A stretch of DNA of 64,000 nucleotides from Cycas panzhihuaensis. Lineage: Eukaryota; Cycadophyta. The notes under the pieces are model-generated. The model ran no database searches and was not told the DNA's origin. It was given only the letters and a program-made list of their open reading frames with translations. The DNA lies in NCBI GenBank assembly GCA_023213395.1, contig CM041465.1, positions 25,489,741-25,553,740 on the forward strand, given 5' to 3'. Below are positions 46,179-58,599 of the stretch, piece after piece (the stretch's first letter is position 1; each line of letters opens with the position of its first letter). The position numbers and the translations under genes are program-made.

Positions 46179-46701
46179 TAAAGAGTAAAGTAAAACTGTG
46201 AAAGTAATATTAATAGAACTTTAACCATGCAAAGAACAAATAGCATAAACAAACCAAGCACATATTGAGAACACCAGGAGATTTAGGTCTAAGTATAGAC
46301 TTTTTTTAATTTGAACAATAGCTAAAGAAATTATAGAGATGAAACCCCAACTTACTTCATCGAGTCATTTACTCTATACACTTGATAAAGGATTACCCAA
46401 TTTAGGTTACATAAAAAATGTCATAAGAAGGTATAATATTTGAGCTATCAGATCTAGGGTCTTTATGATGAATGTCCCTGATTCTCTTTTCTATTAGAAC
46501 CCTAAAATTTACTTTGGGGGCTACTGCCCCCAAACCCCTACTTATGGGGGATAGGGGGATATCTCCTTTCTCCCTAGTTACCCCCCATAGCCCCCCACCA
46601 AAGGGGCCTATTTCCCTCCTTAGATCCCCCTGTAAGGAGTTGGAGGGGAAACCCATACTGAATTATATATATATATATAAAGGTGTTCAACATACCCAAT
46701 A
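46179..46701 (-). repeat. Element J 5' LTR (523 bp)
   Basis: Pairs with 41,552-42,094 over its full length. Starts TATTGGGTATGTTGAACACC on the minus strand. The G/C-rich tract at 46,540-46,610 is retained but its palindrome is degraded. Confidence 0.88.
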
Positions 46702-46706
46702 AGAAT

Positions 46707-47762
46707 TATTATAGATAGCTCTTTATGGAAGGAATTTTGTTGATAAATACATGTTTTTACATATTTTTTGCCTTATTTCAAGGCAATTTTCATGCTTTTA
46801 TGGTTCTATTACCCTTAATTTTAAACTTACCTAGTTCATGGTACCTAATTAGTATATTTTTTTGATTAATTATCTTCTCTTTATAATTTAAGATTGTAAC
46901 ACTCTATAATAATGGTTGGGTCATCTAGGTCACTATAATCTAAACAAGTATTTATAAGTAGATTTAGAAGGGTTTTTGAAGCCCAAATGCTAAAGATATC
47001 AAATGTTAAACAAGTTGATTGTTAAGCAAATTAAATACATTACTTTAAAATTGATGCAGTTGGTTTAAAAATTTACTATAGCCCTATATAGTTTTAAAAG
47101 CACTTGAAATTTTATCAAACTTTATTCTTTTCTAATTTTTTCTATATACTAAATCCAATCAGAGTCCATTTTGATGTTTGTTTTAAAGCTGTTTACATGT
47201 TTGCAATTAGTCATATGTATGAGAGGGTCTTTTCTAGCTCCTACAAACACTAATTTTCCATTTTAAAAGCATGCACTAGATTGTAATGACATTTTTTATT
47301 ATTTAAAAGTAGGCATATAAAAATTTTAAACTATTTCAAATTTTAATTTTTTTAAATAAGTCTTTAAATTTTGTACCTACATAGGCTATTTCCTTTATAA
47401 CTTTTTTCATATGATATTAATTTTTAAAACCATAAGTTACATTTTAATTAGTGTTAAAATGCCTTCAAAATAAGAGGTCATTTAACTATATTAGGTTTTA
47501 TTTCATGTTATTTTTAAAGTTTAAATTTAAATCATGTTTTTTTCTTTTCTTTTCTTGCAAGATGACTAAAAAGTTAAAGTACTAAATTAGATCATTGTAC
47601 TTTAATTAATTAATAAAAGAATGATATTTAGTGGTGATATGTTCATGTTGTGGGGTAGTTGTGCATGCCTTATAGTTGAAGTGGGATTTCGTGTATTATA
47701 TACGATATATGGATCTTTAATTTTATCTCATTTTCTTTTTCTTTTTAAGCACTATTTGTACC
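46707..47762. other. AT-rich stretch between J and H
   Basis: No coding homology. It may contain the 5' LTR and leader of element H, because H's gag begins directly after it, but I found neither a convincing PBS nor a partner LTR. Confidence 0.45.
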
Positions 47763-49194
47763 ATGGCATCTAGCATGAACAACATTTTAGTTTCTATGTT
47801 TAATAGAATAAATTATATAAATCAAAGTAAATCAATAAAGCCAAATTTTATTTCTAAATATATATGGGATATTATCATAAATGGGTATAATAGTTTATGA
47901 TAGAGTTTAGCTAATGATAAGACCAAATAATTTAAAGAAATAGAAAATAAAGATAATGAGGCATTAACTTCTATCAATTGCGCTTTTGAAGACCATACAA
48001 TTCCATGAGTTAGTTAAGCAAGGACCTTAAAAGTGGCTTAGGAGCTCCTAAAGAACATATATGAAGAAATAGCTACAATGAAGTTACAAATATTAAGAAC
48101 AAAGTTTGAAAATAATAAGATAATCTACAATTAATTAGTGAGTGACTATATCATAAAGATATAAGACATGGCAAATCAAATGAGAGCTCTTATAAAAGAG
48201 TTGATTGAATAATGACTTATTGAAAAGATCCTAAGGAGTGTTGGAGAAAATATAAAGTTTGAGATGACAGTCACAAGTATTGAAGTGTTAACAAATATAA
48301 CCAAGATGAAGGCTAATAAGTTAAGTGGTATATTACTTGTAGTTGAAGGAAAAAAAGATTCAAGTAAAATATTAGAATATGTATTCTCCTTTAAGGAAAG
48401 AATTAGAAGTTATAGAGGTTGACATAAATTTTACCATAGAGGATCCTAAAGTGGAAGAAGACAAAGTTTCAAAATAAAAGAATAAAATTTTAGATGAATA
48501 TGCCAACTTTTTAGAGGTTGAGGTCAAAGTCTAAGAGGATAAGGAAGAAGTCCAATTCAAATTCCAAGAGAGAGTAAAGTCAAAGATAAAGTAAGATAGA
48601 GGTCCCGTCCAATGTACCTATTATCAAAGACTTAAACACTTAGAAATCAATTACTACTTCAAAAAGGCAAAGTTGGAGAAGAATGAGGAAAATATGGTTG
48701 TTAAAGAACTAAGTAGGAATAATAATTTTTTTTTTTTTCCTAGTGTAATGGCTCATGAAGATGAAGAAGGGTAGTATATTGAGTTAGGATATTTAATGCA
48801 TATGGCTCACAATAAAGAATGGTTTAATAAGTTAGATAATTCTCAAATAGGTAAAATTATTTTTCAAGATAATATGACTTAAAAAGCTAAATAAAGAGCT
48901 AAAGTTGGTATACAAATAGGAAATGGAGAAATTATATATGTAAGTGATGTACTTCATGCTTGTACTCTCAAGAAGAATTTATTATTAATAAGCTAATTAA
49001 TGAAATAAAATTATATAGTTATAATTGGAAATAGAGAATATGAGAGATTAGTTATAAAAATACATTATAATAGTAAAGGGATAAATGACCTAAGATAAGT
49101 TATTCAAGTTGGTTATCTCTCCATTGGAAAGTTTTGCTCTAAAAGATTTAGTTAAAGTAGATAATAAAACTTAGCATTATAAGTATGGATATGG
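47763..49194 (+). pseudogene. Copia element H, gag, protease and integrase start
   Basis: From ATG 47,763 the Gag reads RINYINQSKSIKPNF, then WDIIINGYNS and later KLQILRTKFE, LIEKILRSV and YVFSFKERI, all copia UBN2-type Gag features. A degraded zinc knuckle CTYYQRLKHLEINYYF lies near 48,615-48,660. The protease start reads YIELGYLMHMAHNKEWF, where functional elements have D-S-G-C. It ends at the integrase zinc-finger region (KYGYG) where element I inserted. The stops match those expected from C-to-T decay. Confidence 0.8.
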
Positions 49195-49529
49195 TGCTGA
49201 TATTAATGTTTATTTATGGCTCATAACTTAGGTTATGAGCCTCCCCTTTAAGTTTTATATTATATTAGACATTATGATTATTTAATTGATTTGTGAGTGA
49301 TGATTCATTTGGGGTTATAACTCTCACATCATATCTATCACATAGTTAGAGATTATATTCTTTTTAGAACTTGTATTATGCATATAAAGTGCATTATTAA
49401 AATTAATTAGAGATGATTTTACTTTGACATTGTATCATTAATATGAATATAGTTTTTATGTTAAATTAATAGTGAATCCTATAAAGTTAGATCTCTATTC
49501 TTGTTAGATTTAATATTTAACAACTTACA
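49195..49529 (+). repeat. Element I 5' LTR (335 bp)
   Basis: Starts TGCTGATATTAATG and ends AACTTACA. Aligned end to end with 56,701-57,037. Its first 55 bases also occur in E at 40,415-40,469. Confidence 0.88.
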
Positions 49530-49541
49530 TAGTATCAAAGC
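49530..49541 (+). other. Element I primer binding site
   Basis: TAGTATCAAAGC, two G-to-A changes from TGGTATCAGAGC (initiator tRNA-Met). Directly abuts the 5' LTR. Confidence 0.85.
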
Positions 49542-51879
49542 AAGTTTTGAGTTTGTATTATTATTTAGGAAGTTGAATAATTCACTTTTTAGTAAGTTTT
49601 ATAGGATGTTGAATGTTGTAGATTATATGTGTTTATATAGAGGTACTCCTGTATAATAACAATTTTCAAATACAATCATTGAAGTACTATTGAGCAAACA
49701 AAAGTAGTAATTTTCTTCAAGGGGGAGTAGCCACTAACAAGTTAAACATTCTTTTTTGATAAAAATTTAATAATATAATTTTTTTAGAGGTTGAAGATAC
49801 TTGTTTAGTATGTTTTATTACATGTTTTTTTCCATTTGTGCTAAACTCTATAATGTTTATTATATGAAGTTTTTTTTATTATCTTACATACATTTATAAA
49901 TCATTAATATGTAGGTTATGTTGAGTGTCTTTTTAGCTCAAATTTTAGTGCTTAATTTGTTGAAAAAATTGTACACTATTTTAATAATGACATGTGAGGC
50001 TTAAACACACATATGCAAGCGTAAATAGATACATGTAAGTTGGATTAATGATAGATAGATAGACATATTTAACCTTTTTATAAGACCAATGACATTCAAT
50101 CTTAGAAAATAACATGCAAATAAGCCCAAATATAATGTACCTACATGCAGATAATGAGTAGTGAACAAATACCTTTGTTGAAAGCTAAAAGACTAAATTA
50201 TAAACCTATATTAAATGCTAACAATAATGATTAAATGGACACCAAAATAAATGAATAGAGATATAATAAAATCCTTTATTAAAAAGTTTGGGCACAAAAG
50301 TGATTGAACATCCTCCAATGAAGTGATTGAGAACAAAAAAAAGACGTTCTATTAAATATTTAAGATGATCAAACGTTGAAGTAATATAAAGTAATGAAAA
50401 GCATTAAAATATATTGAAAACTATTTATTTTACAAACTTAATGAAGGGTTAAATATTAATAAGGATATATTCTTAAAGAATATACTAAAGTATATAATAT
50501 AAGGTTATATACTTTATAAAATAAATCATTTTTTTAAATTTCTAATAGTTACGTAAAACATATGACCTATAACAATTTCTAAGATTTATTTCTTCTTTAA
50601 ACAACCACTGAATCTTAATCTAATATAGACACCTATCTCATAAGAGATTAAACAATCTAACAAAATCCTTGAATAGAGGAAAAAATAAGTTTTTGAAGTT
50701 ATATAACTATGAAGGGTTGTATACCTAAATAAAAATAAGGAAGATAAAATCACTTACTATGAGCTAAAAGGACCATAAAGTAGGCTACAAATATATCATA
50801 GAGGATAGTACACTAAGTTTCATTGGTATTTGAGAAGCATAGGATGTAAAATGAAGCATAATAGAAGAAAATAGGAGCCCAAACCATGAGAACAATTATT
50901 TAAAAAGTTTCCAATGAAATAGATATTATCATAATAAGTATACAAACCTATTGTAAAGAAAATGAAGTAGCATATATAAAGATTTGATAAGTTACAAGAC
51001 CATATCTACTCTTAGTTAAGAAAATTTGCTCATAAAAATCTAAACATAAACATAGGAGGGAGATGACCATTTTTGCATTCCTAATCATCAAAGATGTGAT
51101 GAAACCCATGACACTAACCTATTATTCTAATCTTTAATAGTCTAATAATATAGTGGGAGAGATATTTAGGAAAATGTGGATCTATTTACTAGAAAGACTA
51201 ATTTTTATAGAGAGTCCCAATATTACCCATATTATTTTTGTGAATCTTCCTTACAAAATATTCCCTGTCAAACTTTGGTTAAAATATACTTATTATTTTC
51301 TAAAGTTTAAGTGATATAAAATTGGATTGGTTTTTTATTTAAAGTCTAATATGAAGACCCCTACCTTTCATCCCCTAATTACATAATTTTTAGGATCTAA
51401 AGCTATTTCTAGACGATCCTAAGTTAGTTTGAAAAAAATAAATATATTACAACATATAAATTTTTGAGATTTATAATCTAGCAATGGTCATATATAGCAC
51501 TTCAATATAAAATCTTAGTGAAATTTTATTGTTTTATGTTTCTTGGCATATTCTAGTTAACTACGAGTAGACCAAGGTGATAAAATTAATCATACTAGTA
51601 ACTTGCATATAGACAAATGATATTTATAGCTTTCTTTTTTAATTTATATGTTTTCAAATTATTTTTTAATCATTTTAATATTTGTTTGGCTTAAAATAAC
51701 TTTGGAGTAAGCATAATAGAAATTATCATAGAGAAATTAATTAGTCCTAATTATTATATATTTTAGAAATATTAAATGCACAATTTCTTTCATCTAAATG
51801 ATCTTTGAAAATATGCCAATAATTTAATAATGGAAAAGGATGCAATCGAGATCCTTAACATCCAAAATAAATTGAAAAT
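49542..51879 (+). other. Long AT-rich leader of element I
   Basis: A stretch of about 2.3 kb before the first recognisable Gag text. No gene or domain is visible. A purine tract TTCAAGGGGGAGTAG occurs at 49,716-49,730 and could mark an older, eroded element end. Further insertions may be hidden here. Confidence 0.45.
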
Positions 51880-53990
51880 AGATATTAACTTCAATGTTGA
51901 GTATTATTAGAGATGAGAATAACATTTAGATTCTTAGCTTATTTATTGGTGGTAGTATTATTTTGGACGTTAAGGATGCTACTACACTAAAGTAGATATA
52001 GGACATGGTTATAAACCTATTTGAGAACAAGGATGACATGAAAGCCCTAAACCAATGGAGCCATCTGTACATACTAAATATGGCTAGAAATATGGTGGAT
52101 CTTATGAGAGATGACAGATTAATTTAGGATTAATTATTAGTAATTGGGGAGATTATTTGTTATTCATAAATTATAACTTGTGTGATGAGAAGTCTACCTC
52201 TCCTATATAAGAACTTCACAACCACATTAATACTACCTAATAAATTATCCACTTTAATAATTAGATCTTTATAATTCCTACTTATAGAACATGACCAAAA
52301 ATCAAAGCATATAAATGATAAATCTTTTAGAGCACTAGCATCAAAATCTAAAGGTAAACATACTCCTATTTTAAAGAAGAATGTAACTTTTGAAACTACA
52401 ATTTAAAAGGGTAAACTATGATCATTAAATAGATAATACATACCTAAATATTATAATCATAAAAAGTTAAATCATATTAAGAAGGATTGTTGGGTATGGT
52501 AGTGATAACAATACTCTCATCAATCTCAAAATCAACCCTAATAACAAAAGTAATAGCAACGATAATAATAACCACCTAGATAACATGGTCATATACTGCA
52601 CTCAATTAAAGAGACATCTAATACATTCATAATATGGTTATTTGTTATTACATATAAAATAGGTTCTGCTATAATAGTTATATGGTTCACTGATTTAGGT
52701 GCATCAAAACACATGATAAGAAGATTAGAATGGTTCATCGAGATGTGGTAAATAAATTAAAAAGTTACTATTGGGGATGACATTGAGTTAAAGGAAACTA
52801 GAATTGGAAAAGTACCATTTACTTTACCTAATGGAGATAACCAATATTTAGAGAATATCTTATATGTACCAAATAAGAAGGAAAATCTTATTTTAGTTGG
52901 TGCAATTGAATGATAAGACATGAATATAATGTTTACTCAAGGATAGTGCACATTTTGAAATAAATAGAACAATGTTATAGCCATAGGGCTGAGAGAGAAT
53001 AATATGTATAACTTATAAGGATATTCTTATGTATGGAGAACATCCCTTGTTGTGTCACCTAAGAAAAAATTATAACATGAAAGAATAGATCATTTGAACT
53101 ACTCTAGTCTCCAATTAATATATAAATTAAAAATAGCACATGGTCTACCTTTGATTAAAAATAAAAGTTGTTTATGTAAACCCTATATTTTTAGTATGTA
53201 GTATAAATAACCATTAAAAAAATCATAGAGAGTAAATAAGAAATTAGGATTAGTCCACTTTGATATTTGTAGACCAATGTTTATCATCTTACTAGGAGGA
53301 GTGGGATATTTCATCACTTTCATCTATACCTTTTTAAGAAAATTCTAAATTTTTTTATTGAGAGAAAAATTACAAGTCTTCACTTATTTCAAATAGTTCA
53401 AGGAGTTGTCAAAGAATGAAAGTGGATATAATATTAAGGTCTTATGAATTAATAATAATAGAGAGTACACTTTAAATGAATTCACCTAGTTCTGTAAGGA
53501 TCATGGAATCTAGAGGTAGATTGTTGCTAGCTATACACATCAACAAAATTGAGCTACTGAAAGGATGAACAAAACTTTAGTTGAAAAATCTAAAGCAATG
53601 ATGAAAGGAATGGATGTAATAGATTTTTTATGGCTAAAAGTTATAAACACAATAACATATTTGACAAATATAAGCACTACAAAGAAGATTGGTTAGGTAG
53701 GAAATTGACTATAAATCATTTGAGAATCTTTGAATGAGTACATACTTGCATATTCCAAAGTAGAAATGATAAAAATTAGACAATAGAAGCATAGAGTACA
53801 TCCTTTTTGGATACTCTAAGGAAAGCAAAGTATACAATTCATCTACTAAAAAAGTTCATACAACTCATGATATCATTTTTTAGGAAGATGAGGCTCAAGA
53901 TGTTGGTTTAATTAAGGTTGAGGACAAAGTTGAAGAACCACCTAAGTGCAGTGTTTCATGTGATATTGTTCAACTTATATATAAGTTATT
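51880..53990 (+). pseudogene. Element I gag, protease and integrase, decayed
   Basis: Gag text LDVKDATTLK and MKALNQWSHLYILNM appears near 51,970-52,080, and a knuckle remnant LNHIKKDCWVW near 52,470. The protease shows FTDLGASKHMIRRLEWF (52,690-52,740), in which the active-site D-S-G is now D-L-G. Integrase: RIDHLNYSSLQL (53,085), HFDICRP (53,260), VGYFITFIYTFLRKF (53,305), NREYTLNEF (53,460) and ATERMNKTLVEKSKAMMKGM (53,555). Stops are frequent. Confidence 0.78.
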
Positions 53991-54289
53991 TAATATAGGT
54001 GATGGAGTAAAATTAATTTTTTTTTTAGTTTTTATAAGCTGAATCTAAGAAGACATTGAAAAAGGAACTAAAGTAAAGCCAAGAAATTTGTTTGATACCT
54101 TTATCTTCAATGAAGAAGCTTTCAAAATAATATATAAAAACTATGGAGGGCACTAAGATATTGCTACCCAATACTGGAAGAAAGTGGAAATAAAAAATAT
54201 GACCTTTCTAAATAGCAGAACATAGCTCCTATGGCATAAGTATTAGATTCAAGTAAACCATCGATAATTGAAGAATCAATCAAAGAGAA

Positions 54290-56640
54290 GAAGTGGAATG
54301 AAGTTATAAAATCTAAAATCTAAATTATCAATAAGAACCATACATGGGATTTGGTCGAATTGACTATTAGTAAGTATATAATTAGATGCAAATGGATCTA
54401 TAGGAAAAAGTTTAAATCATATGGATCTATAGATAAATATAAAGCTCGACTTATAATAAAAGGCTTCAATTAGTTAGAAGGGATTAACTACTAATATTTA
54501 TTCTTATTGTAAACATAAATACCATTAAAATCATCATGGAAATAATTACATAATTTAATTAGTAACCACACCAGATGGATGTAAAAAATACATTTTTTAA
54601 TAGGGATTTAAACAAATAAGTTTACATGGAGTAGTCACTTGGCTTTGCTAAAAAAGATTAAGAGCACTTGATATGTCGACTCAAAAAGGTCTTATATGGC
54701 CTAAAATAGACTCATAGAGCCTGGTAAAAAAAGATTAATTAGTACTTCCTAAAGAATAGATTTGAGAGATCTCTATCTAACTCAAATCTATACATCAAAA
54801 AAGAAAATGATAATATCATGTTTGTGATGTTGTATATTAATAATTTATTGATCACATATAATGATATTAAAATTGAAAGTAGATATTAGTTATTTCTTTA
54901 AAATGATAGATCTTATAACTCTCCACTTCTTCCTTAGTATGGAAGTATGATAAAGGCCTAGGCATACCTTTGTCTTATAAGTAAAATACAACTAGAAAAT
55001 TCTAAAGAAATATAGAATGAATGATTATAAACTTACGTCTACTACTATGGGGATAATTTCTTGATTAATAACAAAAAATAAGGGAGTATCATTGATTAAA
55101 CATTATACAAACAATTAGTAGAAAGTGTAATATACCTAATTACTATCAAACCTGATATATATTTATACTTGGAATAATGTCTAGATTTAATACAGTTCCA
55201 AAATAGAGCCACTAGAAAGTTGCAAAAGGATTCTTAAATACTGGAAAGGGATTGGATGCACTGCTACGGAGGTGTGATGGGAAACACCTGCACTTGGGGC
55301 GCTTATGGACTGCCTGGGTGAAGACCGGCCAGAAACCACTTCAAAGGAGCCCTCTCCAAGGCGTTTGAGGGGCTGGGAGAATGTCTCAGCCACGCCAAAG
55401 GAGAGTTGGGCGCTGTATGAAGAGTGCAGGTCCAGTTGATGCACAAGCAATGAGAGAAGCGAGGCAGAGAGTGTTTCCTTGAGAGCAATTCTAAAATGAG
55501 CAAAAGATCCTTGAAAATGAGCCAAAAAGGGCTTAAGTACCCAAGCCAAACCCTAAAGCGTGTGATTAGGGCACAGCTGGAAGAGGAATAAAGCGCGAGC
55601 CACGTGGCGCTTCCAATAAATGCGAAATTGCCACGCGGATTTTAAAACAACACGAGATAGTCGTCTGGAATATTTGTGGTACTGAATATTCCGTGATCTG
55701 CATCTGGTATGCACCTAGAGTCGAAAATGGGGCCCACCAACCACCCAGGTTGAGGCGGATGATGAAAAAGGCTAACAGAACGCTAAAACACCTACCCGAG
55801 AGCAAACAAGCCAACAAAACGGGTCCAAAGGAGCAAAAATAGGGCTCGAGTGGGGTGGCAAGTTGACCAAACGATGATGAGTCATCACACGGGTGGAGGT
55901 GGTGCAAACCTAGTGGATCCTGGAGCGAGGAGGGCAGATGCGGGAAGTAATATGGTCACTAGGGTGCCACACTCGCTAGGAGTGTGCCCCTGCTATAGTC
56001 GTCATAGGCTAGCATAGGTGTGGACGACTACAAGGCCGCCCACAAAGTCATACACATGCAGATACGCAAGCAAACATCCAGTAAAAGAAAGCGATGATAA
56101 TGCGAGAGACATACCTGCACTTACCTGAGTCGGTGATTCTGTATCCATTCCCGGAAGCTGGGAAACAGGGATGATTCAATATGGAATCAAATTCCATCAT
56201 AATAATAACTCTAAGTTGACAAGATTTACAAATTTTAATTAGGCTAGATGTATAGATAGTAGAAGGTCAACTTTTAGATATTGTTTTAGTTTAGGATTAG
56301 CTACCATCATATGGAGTAATAAAAAGATCAAATGTTTCTTTATCATTGACTAAAGTAGAATATAAGTCTATAGTTGTAAGAGATATTAAAGCCATTTGAT
56401 TATGAATAATTCTAAAGAACATTAGACTACCATAATTAGAACCAACTATACTATACTATAATAATTAAAGTAACTTAAAGTTTGCAAAAAATTCTATGTA
56501 CTATGCTTGTACCAAATACATTGAAGTGAACTATCACTTTATTCATGAATTGATTAATAAATATGTGATAAAAATGGTATATAGGCTGATAGAAGAATAA
56601 CTAGCTAGCATCTTCATCAAAGCATTGACACTTAAAATAT
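54290..56640 (+). pseudogene. Element I reverse transcriptase and RNase H, split by K
   Basis: RT: WNEVIKSKI (54,292), RCKWIYRKKFKS (54,388) and KYKARLIIKGF, QMDVKNTFFN (54,572), LYGLK, and the catalytic box as YINNLLI near 54,835 (YVDD degraded). The RNase H connection SRFNTVPK, VAKGFL runs to 55,247, where K inserted. RNase H resumes with SLTKVEYKSIV near 56,345 and ends with KYIEVNYHFIHELIN near 56,520. The gene is clearly dead. Confidence 0.8.
55253..56167 (-). repeat. Solo Tat-like LTR K with large internal deletion (915 bp)
   Basis: GGGAT at 55,248-55,252 and 56,168-56,172 flank it exactly. On the minus strand it starts TGTTTCCCAGCTTCCGGGAA at 56,167, keeps CTCAGGTAAGT, and matches the first 0.9 kb of A's LTR closely (3,320-4,230). 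It ends CCGTAGCAGTGCATCCA, resembling the last bases of A's LTR (CCCGTAGCGTGTCCA). About 1.6 kb of LTR interior is therefore missing while both termini and the duplication are present. ORFs of 66-113 codons here are chance. Confidence 0.85.
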
Positions 56641-56700
56641 TTAAGACTTTCAATGATGATTTAAGCGTTAAGAAAATAAAGAAATAAACATAATGGGGAG

Positions 56701-57037
56701 TATTGATATTAATGCTTATTTATGGCTCATAGCTTAGGTTATGAGCTTCTCCTTAAAGTTTTGTATTATATTAGACATTATGATTATATAATTAATTTAT
56801 GAGTGATGAGTCATAAGGGGTTACAACTCTTATATTATATGTATCACCTAGTTAGGGATTGAATTCCTTTTAGAACTTATATTTATGCATATATAGTATA
56901 CTATTAAAATTAATGAGAGATGATTTTACTTTGAGATTGTATCATTAATATGAATGTAATTTTCTATATTAAATTGATAGTGAATCCTATAAAGTTATAT
57001 CTCCATTCCTATTAGATTTAATATTTAATAACCTATA
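56701..57037 (+). repeat. Element I 3' LTR (337 bp)
   Basis: Starts TATTGATATTAATG (TG to TA) after GGGGAG and ends AACCTATA. Full-length partner of 49,195-49,529, differing mostly by transitions. Confidence 0.87.
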
Positions 57038-57972
57038 TGTGAGAATTACCAAAGCCTTATTTTGATGAGAATGATGGAAATGGTTATTAGTCTTCTAAAT
57101 GCTGAAGAAAGAAAAGATATTTATGAAGGTTGTATACTTGGAAAATATCATAGAGCTAGTTTTCTATAAGGAAGTCAGAGAGATAAGGCACTACTTTAGT
57201 TATTAAATAAAGATTTTTATGGACTAGTTGACACTTTATCACTTGGAAAGGAAAAATGCTTTATAATCTTTATTAATGATTTCTTAAGAAAGGCTTAGGT
57301 CTAATCCTTGAATGAAATGTCATAATCTTTTTAAAACTTTGTGAGTTTTAAAGTAATGGTTGAAAAAGGAAGTGGTTATAGAATTGAGATATTGACATTA
57401 GATAAGGGTAGAGAGTTTAACTAAAATGAGCTTAAGGACTATTGTAGGATACATAGGATCAAAAATAAGTTAAAGAATCCTTATATACTGCAAAAAAAAA
57501 AAAAAAAACATAAAGGGAAAATAAAACTATAGTTGAAATAGATAGAAGTATGCTTAAGGTAAAGTAATTAGGTAGTGAATTTTGAGTTGAAGCAATGAAC
57601 ATTATAGTGTACTTATTAAACAAATTCATGATAAGATCTATCAAGTCCATGACATCTAAAGAGGCTTGGTCATGACCTAAGCCAAGTGGAAAACACTTAA
57701 GAGTAATTATATGCATTACTTATATATATGTTCTAGATCAATAAAGGATAAAATTGAATGATTAAAGTGTAAAGTACATCTTCATAGGCTATTTTAGTTG
57801 ATATAAAGCTCATAAACTATATACTTTTAAAGGAAGAAAGATATTATTAGTTGAGATGTTATCTTAATGAAAATAAGGTATATTAACCTAATTTAGAAAA
57901 GGATAAAGGTGAATATATGATGATTGAAGTTGAATCAAGCACAAGTAAAATAATTCGTAATACAAGTGGAAT
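57038..57972 (+). pseudogene. Copia element H, integrase piece
   Basis: Resumes H after I: CILGKYHRASF (57,136-57,170), FYGLVDTLSLGKEKCFIIFINDFLRKA (57,210-57,300), LDKGREFN (57,400), CRIHRIKNKLKNPY (57,440-57,485), VYLLNKFMIRSIKSMTSKEAW (57,608-57,672), GKHLRV (57,690) and IFIGYF near 57,780. This is the integrase core and C-terminal part in copia order. A run of 17 A at 57,490-57,506 sits where QNG would be encoded. RT is not reached because element L cuts in at 57,973. Confidence 0.8.
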
Positions 57973-58365
57973 TGTTGGAATTCCAACTAGAATTCACACC
58001 CAAATTAATAGAACAACCAAAATATATGTTATTTAAAAGTAATTTATAGTAGTAATAATTCTCCACAAATGCACAATTATGAAATTAAACACTAAAAATA
58101 TACTAAGCATAAATAATACTTACAAATCAAATAACATCAAAAGAAAATATCAAATATTAAATCTTAAAAAAACCACCCCTTTTGAGGTGAGGTATCCTCT
58201 AGTCGTAGGCCCTAATTAGTAGCCAGAAATGGTAGACTTGAATACTATTTGAATGATGATTTATAAATGGGGATATAATACTTATATATAAATGTAATAA
58301 ATTCTATAAATGGAAATTATAAGAGAGGAAATTAGTTTTTTAATAGAGAGGAAAAACATGCTACA
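57973..58365 (-). repeat. Putative 3' LTR of Ty3-like element L (393 bp)
   Basis: On the minus strand it begins TGTAGCATG at 58,365 after a long purine tract (58,366-58,392, GGAGGGGGATGGAGAGG...) and ends GGAATTCCAACA at 57,973. The TG...CA ends, tract and sharp break of H's integrase-to-RT linker support it. No second LTR was found within the window. Confidence 0.5.
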
Positions 58366-58389
58366 AGTTGCCCCCCTCTCCATCCCCCT

Positions 58390-58560
58390 CCACTAAAAAC
58401 ATGCTTTACCCTCAAAGTATAGGGATGTGAGAATGTTGGTGGCATAATTCTTTGAATTCCCATAAGGCATGTTCTTTATTAGGATTACTCCATTTGATCA
58501 AATACTCTAAAATCTCCTTGGATCAAAATTGCTTAGTTTGTGTTGATTCAAAAAGTGGCA
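58390..58560 (-). pseudogene. Chromodomain-like end of an integrase, element L
   Basis: The minus strand from about 58,530 reads KEILEYLIKWSNPNKEHALWEF, resembling the LVKWxxxxxxEATWE pattern of chromodomains at the end of chromovirus integrases. HSHIP follows before stops. It lies directly before the purine tract and LTR, the correct place. Only this fragment is recognisable; upstream text has no clear pol homology. Confidence 0.45.
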
Positions 58561-58599
58561 CCCTTAGATTCCACCTAAAGTAATTTATATGCGTAGTGT

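Larger units (their letters stand above)
41552..46701 (-). mobile_element. Complete Tork-like copia retrotransposon J, dead
   Basis: A 5,150 bp minus-strand element with LTRs at 46,179-46,701 (5') and 41,552-42,094 (3'), a PBS at 46,165-46,176, all copia domains in order, and near-matching flanks AGAAA (41,547-41,551) and AGAAT (46,702-46,706). The zinc knuckle/protease region (IDSGASLHVTPHREWFCKY) and the Gag start resemble TNT1/Tork elements. Stops and frameshifts in every domain show that it cannot be active. Confidence 0.9.
49195..57037 (+). mobile_element. Copia LTR retrotransposon I, inserted in H, containing solo LTR K
   Basis: LTRs at 49,195-49,529 and 56,701-57,037, a PBS at 49,530, a purine tract GGGGAG at 56,695-56,700 and copia domains between them. 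The target duplication is degraded: TATGG on the left and TGTGA on the right, both derivable from TGTGG by G-to-A changes. H's integrase resumes directly after it. Removing K (915 bp plus duplication) leaves about 6.9 kb. Confidence 0.85.

Noticed and set aside
57490-57506. Run of 17 A as a possible SINE or LINE tail
   Set aside because: It lies inside the continuous copia integrase of H, with coding homology on both sides. A local slippage expansion is simpler.
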